NCBI RefSeq assembly: GCF_006385595.1 | Contig: NZ_CP041046.1 | Coordinates: 2,976,001-3,040,000 of the forward strand | DNA from: Luteibacter pinisoli | Lineage (GTDB): Bacteria > Pseudomonadota > Gammaproteobacteria > Xanthomonadales > Rhodanobacteraceae | Direction: 5' to 3' | Length of the DNA stretch: 64,000 nucleotides | Shown here: piece by piece, positions 60,527 through 64,000 of the stretch | How the letters are laid out: each line of letters starts with the position of its first letter | Numbering within the stretch: the first letter of the stretch is position 1 | Program-made: the position numbers and the translations under genes | Notes under the pieces: model-generated | The model's database searches: none | What the model saw: only the letters and a program-made list of their open reading frames with translations | What the model was told of the DNA's origin: nothing

Positions 60527-60823
60527 ATGTCGCTCTCCCCTACGCAGCGCCGCTACCTCCGCAGCCTGGCGCACGACCTCTCCCCGGTGATCCTGCTTGG
60601 CAACAAGGGCGCCACCGAGGCGGTGGCCAAGGAACTGGGCAACGCCCTCGACCAGCACGAGCTGGTGAAGGTGAAGCTGTCCGGCGGTGACAAGGAAGAG
60701 CGCCAGGCCCAGATTGCCTTCCTCAGTGGGCAAACCGGCGCCGAAGCCGTCCAGGAAATCGGCCACGTCGTGGTCCTGTTCCGTCGCAACGAACAGGATC
60801 CGAAGCTCGCCCTGCCCCGGTAA
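60527..60823 (+). CDS. yhbY: CRM-domain RNA-binding protein YhbY
   Basis: 98-residue protein with the CRM fold: SPTQRRYLRSLAHDLSPVIL at the N-terminus, then LGNKGATEAVAKELGNALDQ with the conserved GNKG loop, and HVVVLFRRN at the end. It binds pre-50S ribosomal particles. ATG 60527 matches the family start. It is divergent from rlmE, as in many gammaproteobacteria. The next gene follows after five bases. Confidence 0.93.
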   Translation: MSLSPTQRRYLRSLAHDLSPVILLGNKGATEAVAKELGNALDQHELVKVKLSGGDKEERQAQIAFLSGQTGAEAVQEIGHVVVLFRRNEQDPKLALPR

Positions 60824-60828
60824 GCCCT

Positions 60829-61209
60829 ATGGATCTCTCGCTCGATCGCCCCGGTGAATACCTCTTCATACGCCGGGTCGGCCCGACCACCGTCACGGTG
60901 GTCGACCGCGACTTCCACACCAGCCTGCTGGTAACCCCTGAAAAGGTGGTGGAAGACTGGGCCGTCACCGACGCGACGCAGATGAGTCTCAGCGACGTCG
61001 AGACGATGGCTGCACTCAACCCCGAACTCGTCATCATCGGCACCGGCGAACGGCAGGTGTTCCCGCCCGCCGAGGTCATGGCCGGCTTCCTGCGCCGGGG
61101 CATTGGCGTCGAGGCGATGACCAGCGGCTCGGCCGCGCGCACCTACAGCCTGCTGTCCGGCGAAGGCCGGAAAGTGCTGGCCGCCTTCATCCTGCCCAAG
61201 CAAGGCTAA
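60829..61209 (+). CDS. Mth938-like domain protein (DUF498)
   Basis: 126 residues. The family pattern is visible: YLFIRRVGPTTVTVVDRDF, LVTPEKVVEDW, NPELVIIGTGERQVFPPAEV and GIGVEAMTSGSAARTYSLLS. Relatives include human AAMDC and bacterial proteins near yhbY or secDF; biochemical role not established. Five bases after yhbY and 6 before panE, so one transcript. Confidence 0.85.
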   Translation: MDLSLDRPGEYLFIRRVGPTTVTVVDRDFHTSLLVTPEKVVEDWAVTDATQMSLSDVETMAALNPELVIIGTGERQVFPPAEVMAGFLRRGIGVEAMTSGSAARTYSLLSGEGRKVLAAFILPKQG

Positions 61210-61215
61210 ACGCCC

Positions 61216-62151
61216 ATGCGTATCCTGGTCCTCGGCGCCGGCGGGACCGGCGGCTACTTCGGCGGTCGGCTTGCCCAGGCCGCCATCGATGTCACCTTCC
61301 TCGTCCGCCCTGCCCGCGCCGCGGTGCTGGACGCCAGGGGCCTGGTGATCCGCAGCCCTTTCGGCGACGCGACCCTCGCCGTGAAGCACGTCAGGGCGGA
61401 GACCGTTGGCGACGCCGGTGCGTTCGACCTGGTATTGCTGTCCTGCAAGGCCTACGACCTGCACTCGGCGATCGAGGCCATCGATCCGGCGGTCGGCCCG
61501 GACACCGCCGTGCTCCCCATCCTCAATGGCCTGGCGCACTACCCGCTGCTGGATGCGCGCTTCGGCGCCGGGCAGGTCATCGGTGGCATGTGCATTATCA
61601 GCGCCGGGAAAGGGCCTGATGGGGAAGTCATCCATTTCGGCAACGGCGCCTCGATCACCTTTGGCGAGCGCGATGGCGTGGCGCGCGGCGGCCGCTGCGA
61701 CGCCCTGGCCGCGGCGCTGACCCAGGCGAAGATCGACCACGTCCATTCGACCGACATCACGCGCGACCTGTGGGCGAAGTTCACCTTCCTCACGACGCTC
61801 GCCGGCGCCACCTGCCTGTTCCGCGCCAGCATTGGCGACATCGTGGGCACCGACGACGGCCGCCAGCTCATCGAGCAGCTCTACAACGAGTGCCTGGCGG
61901 TGGCGCGCGAGTCGGACCAGGCGGTGCCGGACCAGGCCCGCTCCATGGCGTGGAAGGTGTTGACCCAGGAAGGCTCGCCGCTGACCGCGTCGATGCTGCG
62001 CGACCTGGAATCGGGCCAGAAGATTGAAGGGGCGCATATCGTCGGCGACATGCTGGTTCGCGCCCATGCACGCGGTGTCAGGGCACCGATGCTCGAGACC
62101 GCCTGGGCGCACCTGCAGGCCTTTGAAGCCCGCAAGGCGCGAGAGGGCTGA
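61216..62151 (+). CDS. panE: 2-dehydropantoate 2-reductase (PanE/ApbA family)
   Basis: 311 residues. NADPH-binding GAGGTGGYFG is at 7-16; the segment LWAKFTFLTTLAGATCLFR carries the catalytic lysine, and KIEGAHIVGDMLVRAHARGV the conserved acidic/His residues near the C-terminus. It makes pantoate for coenzyme A. Several genomes carry more than one copy of this family with other substrates, so the function is probable but not certain. Converges with nlpD with three bases between stops. Confidence 0.85.
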   Translation: MRILVLGAGGTGGYFGGRLAQAAIDVTFLVRPARAAVLDARGLVIRSPFGDATLAVKHVRAETVGDAGAFDLVLLSCKAYDLHSAIEAIDPAVGPDTAVLPILNGLAHYPLLDARFGAGQVIGGMCIISAGKGPDGEVIHFGNGASITFGERDGVARGGRCDALAAALTQAKIDHVHSTDITRDLWAKFTFLTTLAGATCLFRASIGDIVGTDDGRQLIEQLYNECLAVARESDQAVPDQARSMAWKVLTQEGSPLTASMLRDLESGQKIEGAHIVGDMLVRAHARGVRAPMLETAWAHLQAFEARKAREG

Positions 62152-62154
62152 GCC

Positions 62155-63195
62155 TTACTTCGGCGGCAGGTACTGCAGCGGATCGACCGGGTTGCCGTCG
62201 CGGCGGATCTGGAACTGCAGCTCATCACGCGTCGCGCCCGACGAACCCATTTCGGCGACGGCCTGGCCGCCCTTCACCTTTTCGCCTTCCTTCACCAGGC
62301 GCTTGCGGTTGTGGCCGTAGGCGGAAAGGAAGCTGTCGCTGTGCTTGATGATGACGAGCTCGCCATAGCCGACCAGGCCATTGCCGCTGTACACCACCAC
62401 GCCATCGGCGGCCGCGCGAACCGGGTCACCCGACTTGCCGGCGATCTCGATACCGGGAATCGCATCACCTGACGCGAACCGCTTGATCAGCGAACCATCG
62501 GCCGGCCAGCGCCAGCTGATGCCACCCGCGTTGCGCGTGGCGCCACTGGTCACGATCGGCGTGGACGCCGGCGGATTTTCTACCGGTGGCGGCGTGGTCG
62601 CCGGTGCCGCAGCCGGCGGCGCCGGTGGCGGGACAACGGACTCGGCGGGCTTGCCAGCAACCACGACCGGCGTGTTCGTGGTGGTCGCCGGTGCCGGCGC
62701 GACGTCGGCGTCGCTCACGGCCTGGAACCCGGGTTGCGGCGCACCCGTCGGCGGCGGAGGCGGCGTGGACGGATGAGCGGCCGGCGGGGGCACCGCCGCG
62801 ACAACCGGCGCAGCGTGCGTCGCCGGGGGCGTCGGTGCAGGCGCCGGGCCCGGCGGCGACAGGCGCAGCTCCTGCCCCGGCCAGATGGTGTACGAGGAGT
62901 CGACGTTGTTCCACTTCGCCAGGTCGCGGAAATCGACCTTGTTGCGGAAAGCGATGCTGTAAAGGGTGTCGCCCTTCACGACGTGGTACGACCCACCCGG
63001 CGGGGGCGGCGTGGATGGCGCACCATGCGGCGCGGCCGACGCCGGCTGGTACCCCGCGGGCCGCGTGACCACGACGGAATGCCGGCTGGGATCGAGATTG
63101 CCGCAAGCGGCCACGACCAGCGCCACGCCGGTAAGCGCAGCCCAGGCCAGTGGGCGAAGCGGACGCATCGCGGGTTTCCGTTCTCGGGCGCTCAT
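62155..63195 (-). CDS. nlpD: NlpD-like lipoprotein: LysM plus degenerate LytM (M23) domain
   Basis: 346 residues from ATG 63195, which overlaps the stop of the upstream gene (ATGA); ATG 63168 is an alternative. Lipobox VVAAC gives Cys31. One LysM (about 74-118: SYHVVKGDTLYSIAFRNKVD), a long Pro/Ala-rich linker, and a C-terminal LytM domain (about 240-345). The domain lacks metal ligands (LQFQIR where active enzymes have LHxE/H), so it probably activates an amidase instead of cutting peptidoglycan. pcm lies upstream. Confidence 0.9.
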   Translation of the reverse strand: MSARERKPAMRPLRPLAWAALTGVALVVAACGNLDPSRHSVVVTRPAGYQPASAAPHGAPSTPPPPGGSYHVVKGDTLYSIAFRNKVDFRDLAKWNNVDSSYTIWPGQELRLSPPGPAPAPTPPATHAAPVVAAVPPPAAHPSTPPPPPTGAPQPGFQAVSDADVAPAPATTTNTPVVVAGKPAESVVPPPAPPAAAPATTPPPVENPPASTPIVTSGATRNAGGISWRWPADGSLIKRFASGDAIPGIEIAGKSGDPVRAAADGVVVYSGNGLVGYGELVIIKHSDSFLSAYGHNRKRLVKEGEKVKGGQAVAEMGSSGATRDELQFQIRRDGNPVDPLQYLPPK

Positions 63196-63800
63196 CGCAG
63201 CAGGAACCACCAGGCAGCCAGGAGGATGATCACTACGATAACAGCCCAGCCTATCCACTCAATGTGTTTGCGCAGCGCCTGCTCGGCCCGTTCACCGAAC
63301 AGCCGGACGAGGATCGCCAGCAGCCAGACCCGCTTGCCGCGACCGATCAGCATGCAGATGAGGAACGGCAGCAGCGGCACGCCGACGATGCCCGATGCCC
63401 AGGTGACGAACTTCATGGGCACCACGGGCTGCAGGGCCGCCATCGCCAGGACGATGTAGAGGCCGAGCGCGTGCGCCTGCATATCCTGGCGCAGGCTGCC
63501 CACGCCTTCCTCGATGTGCGACAGCAGGTGCAGGGAGGCCAGCAGCGGCTTCAGCGCCTCGTAGGCGTAGTGGCCCAACGCGTAACCCACCAGCGAACCC
63601 AGCAGCGAAAACAGCAGGCTCCAGTTCGCGAAGCGGAATGCCTTGCGCGGCTCGGCCAGCATCATCGGCGCGAGCATCACCTCGGGCATGATCGGGAAAA
63701 TAAAGGCTTCGGCGAACGAAAGCCCTGCGAGATAGCGCACCGCGTGGCGGTGGCGTGCCCAGGTGATGGCACGCTCGTAAAGCGATCCGAACAGCCGCAT
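63192..63800 (-). CDS. DedA-superfamily membrane protein (YqaA-like)
   Basis: 202 residues with about five hydrophobic segments. The VTT/SNARE-associated signature is visible as LSFAEAFIFPIMPEVMLAPM, then FSLLGSLVGYALGHYAYEAL, and LQPVVPMKFVTWASGIVGVP. DedA proteins are linked to undecaprenyl- or phospholipid scrambling and membrane homeostasis. It lies between pcm and nlpD, the known order surE-pcm-yqaA-nlpD in Xanthomonads, and overlaps nlpD by 4 bases. Confidence 0.85.
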   Translation of the reverse strand: MRLFGSLYERAITWARHRHAVRYLAGLSFAEAFIFPIMPEVMLAPMMLAEPRKAFRFANWSLLFSLLGSLVGYALGHYAYEALKPLLASLHLLSHIEEGVGSLRQDMQAHALGLYIVLAMAALQPVVPMKFVTWASGIVGVPLLPFLICMLIGRGKRVWLLAILVRLFGERAEQALRKHIEWIGWAVIVVIILLAAWWFLLR

Positions 63801-63829
63801 TCAGCGGGCTCCCCTGTGTGGAAGGCGCA

Positions 63830-64000
63830 TCAACCGATGCCGCCCAGAAGCGGAACAAAGCTGACCGCGCCAAGTTCTTCGCGGATGACGTCGCCCTTGT
63901 CGTCCTTGGACAACCGTACCAGCACCTGCTGGCTGGGGCTGCCCACGGGAGCAACCAGCACGCCGCCCGGCTTGAGCTGGTCGAGCAGCTGCACGGGAAT
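63830..64000 (-). CDS. pcm: protein-L-isoaspartate O-methyltransferase (Pcm), 3' end only
   Basis: 57 codons at the window edge. The C-terminal sequence IPVQLLDQLKPGGVLVAPVG followed by VLVRLSKDD is the end of the isoaspartyl methyltransferase family, which starts repair of isoaspartate in aged proteins. The remaining ~170 residues lie outside the window. It is 30 bases upstream of the yqaA-like start. Confidence 0.88.
   Translation of the reverse strand: MPVQLLDQLKPGGVLVAPVGSPSQQVLVRLSKDDKGDVIREELGAVSFVPLLGGIG

Overview
The window is a high-GC chromosomal segment of a gammaproteobacterium, most likely of the Xanthomonadales/Lysobacterales and probably the Rhodanobacteraceae (Luteibacter/Dyella-like). 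The basis is gene content and order: nuoA-K, then pilZ-holB-mltG-pabC-pabB-fabF-acpP-fabG-fabD-rpmF-yceD, then tig-clpP-clpX-lon-hupB, and pcm-yqaA-nlpD, with FabV as an enoyl-ACP reductase. Family assignments come from reading motifs and remembered family features; no database search was run. Most of the window is housekeeping DNA with tightly packed genes, many overlapping by 4 bases (ATGA/GTGA).

Layout. 1-9.5 kb: complex I operon, all on the minus strand (nuoK cut by the window edge). 9.7-19.8 kb: a minus-strand block for lipid, folate, cell-wall and replication functions. plsX-fabH and tmk, which usually sit in these operons, are absent from their expected places, and a PIG-L deacetylase lies between holB and pilZ. 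19.9-27.1 kb: plus-strand coiled-coil membrane protein, maf (no ordinary start codon in frame), a MoxR-DUF58-transglutaminase operon and an Slp lipoprotein, with a minus-strand GT39-like glycosyltransferase. 27.1-30.4 kb: HIT, recR, ebfC, dnaX (its two parts lie in different frames), 4.5S RNA and tRNA-Ser(GGA). 30.4-33.5 kb: lipopolysaccharide-related genes (MBL-fold hydrolase, Kdo kinase, GT9, DUF6165). 33.5-35.9 kb: mntH and small genes of unknown function. 35.9-37.7 kb: the only clearly accessory stretch, visibly richer in A+T, with genes I do not recognise. One of them is split by an in-frame TAG; the stretch ends at tRNA-Ser(CGA). 38-44 kb: PP2C phosphatase, dnaQ-rnhA, gloB-mltD and fabV. 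44-53 kb: the protein quality-control block (ppiD, tRNA-Asp/Val, hupB, lon, clpX, clpP, tig). 53-57 kb: soxR with a divergent MFS exporter and a good sox-box-like palindrome, tRNA-Leu, and an EptA-like phosphoethanolamine transferase. 57-57.7 kb: five tRNAs with clear promoters. 57.8-64 kb: ftsH-rlmE, yhbY, a Mth938-like protein, panE, nlpD, yqaA and the 3' end of pcm.

How it fits together: energy generation (complex I), type II fatty-acid synthesis with its carrier protein, envelope building and remodelling (MltG, MltD, NlpD, Kdo kinase, EptA, FtsH), replication (DnaX, HolB, DnaQ, RnhA, RecR) and proteostasis (Tig, ClpXP, Lon, PpiD, HU). I found no CRISPR array, insertion sequence, integrase or complete prophage. 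The points most worth checking are the dnaX frame break, the amber-split gene in the A+T-richer islet, the missing plsX-fabH and tmk, the maf start, and the apparently leaderless yceD transcript.
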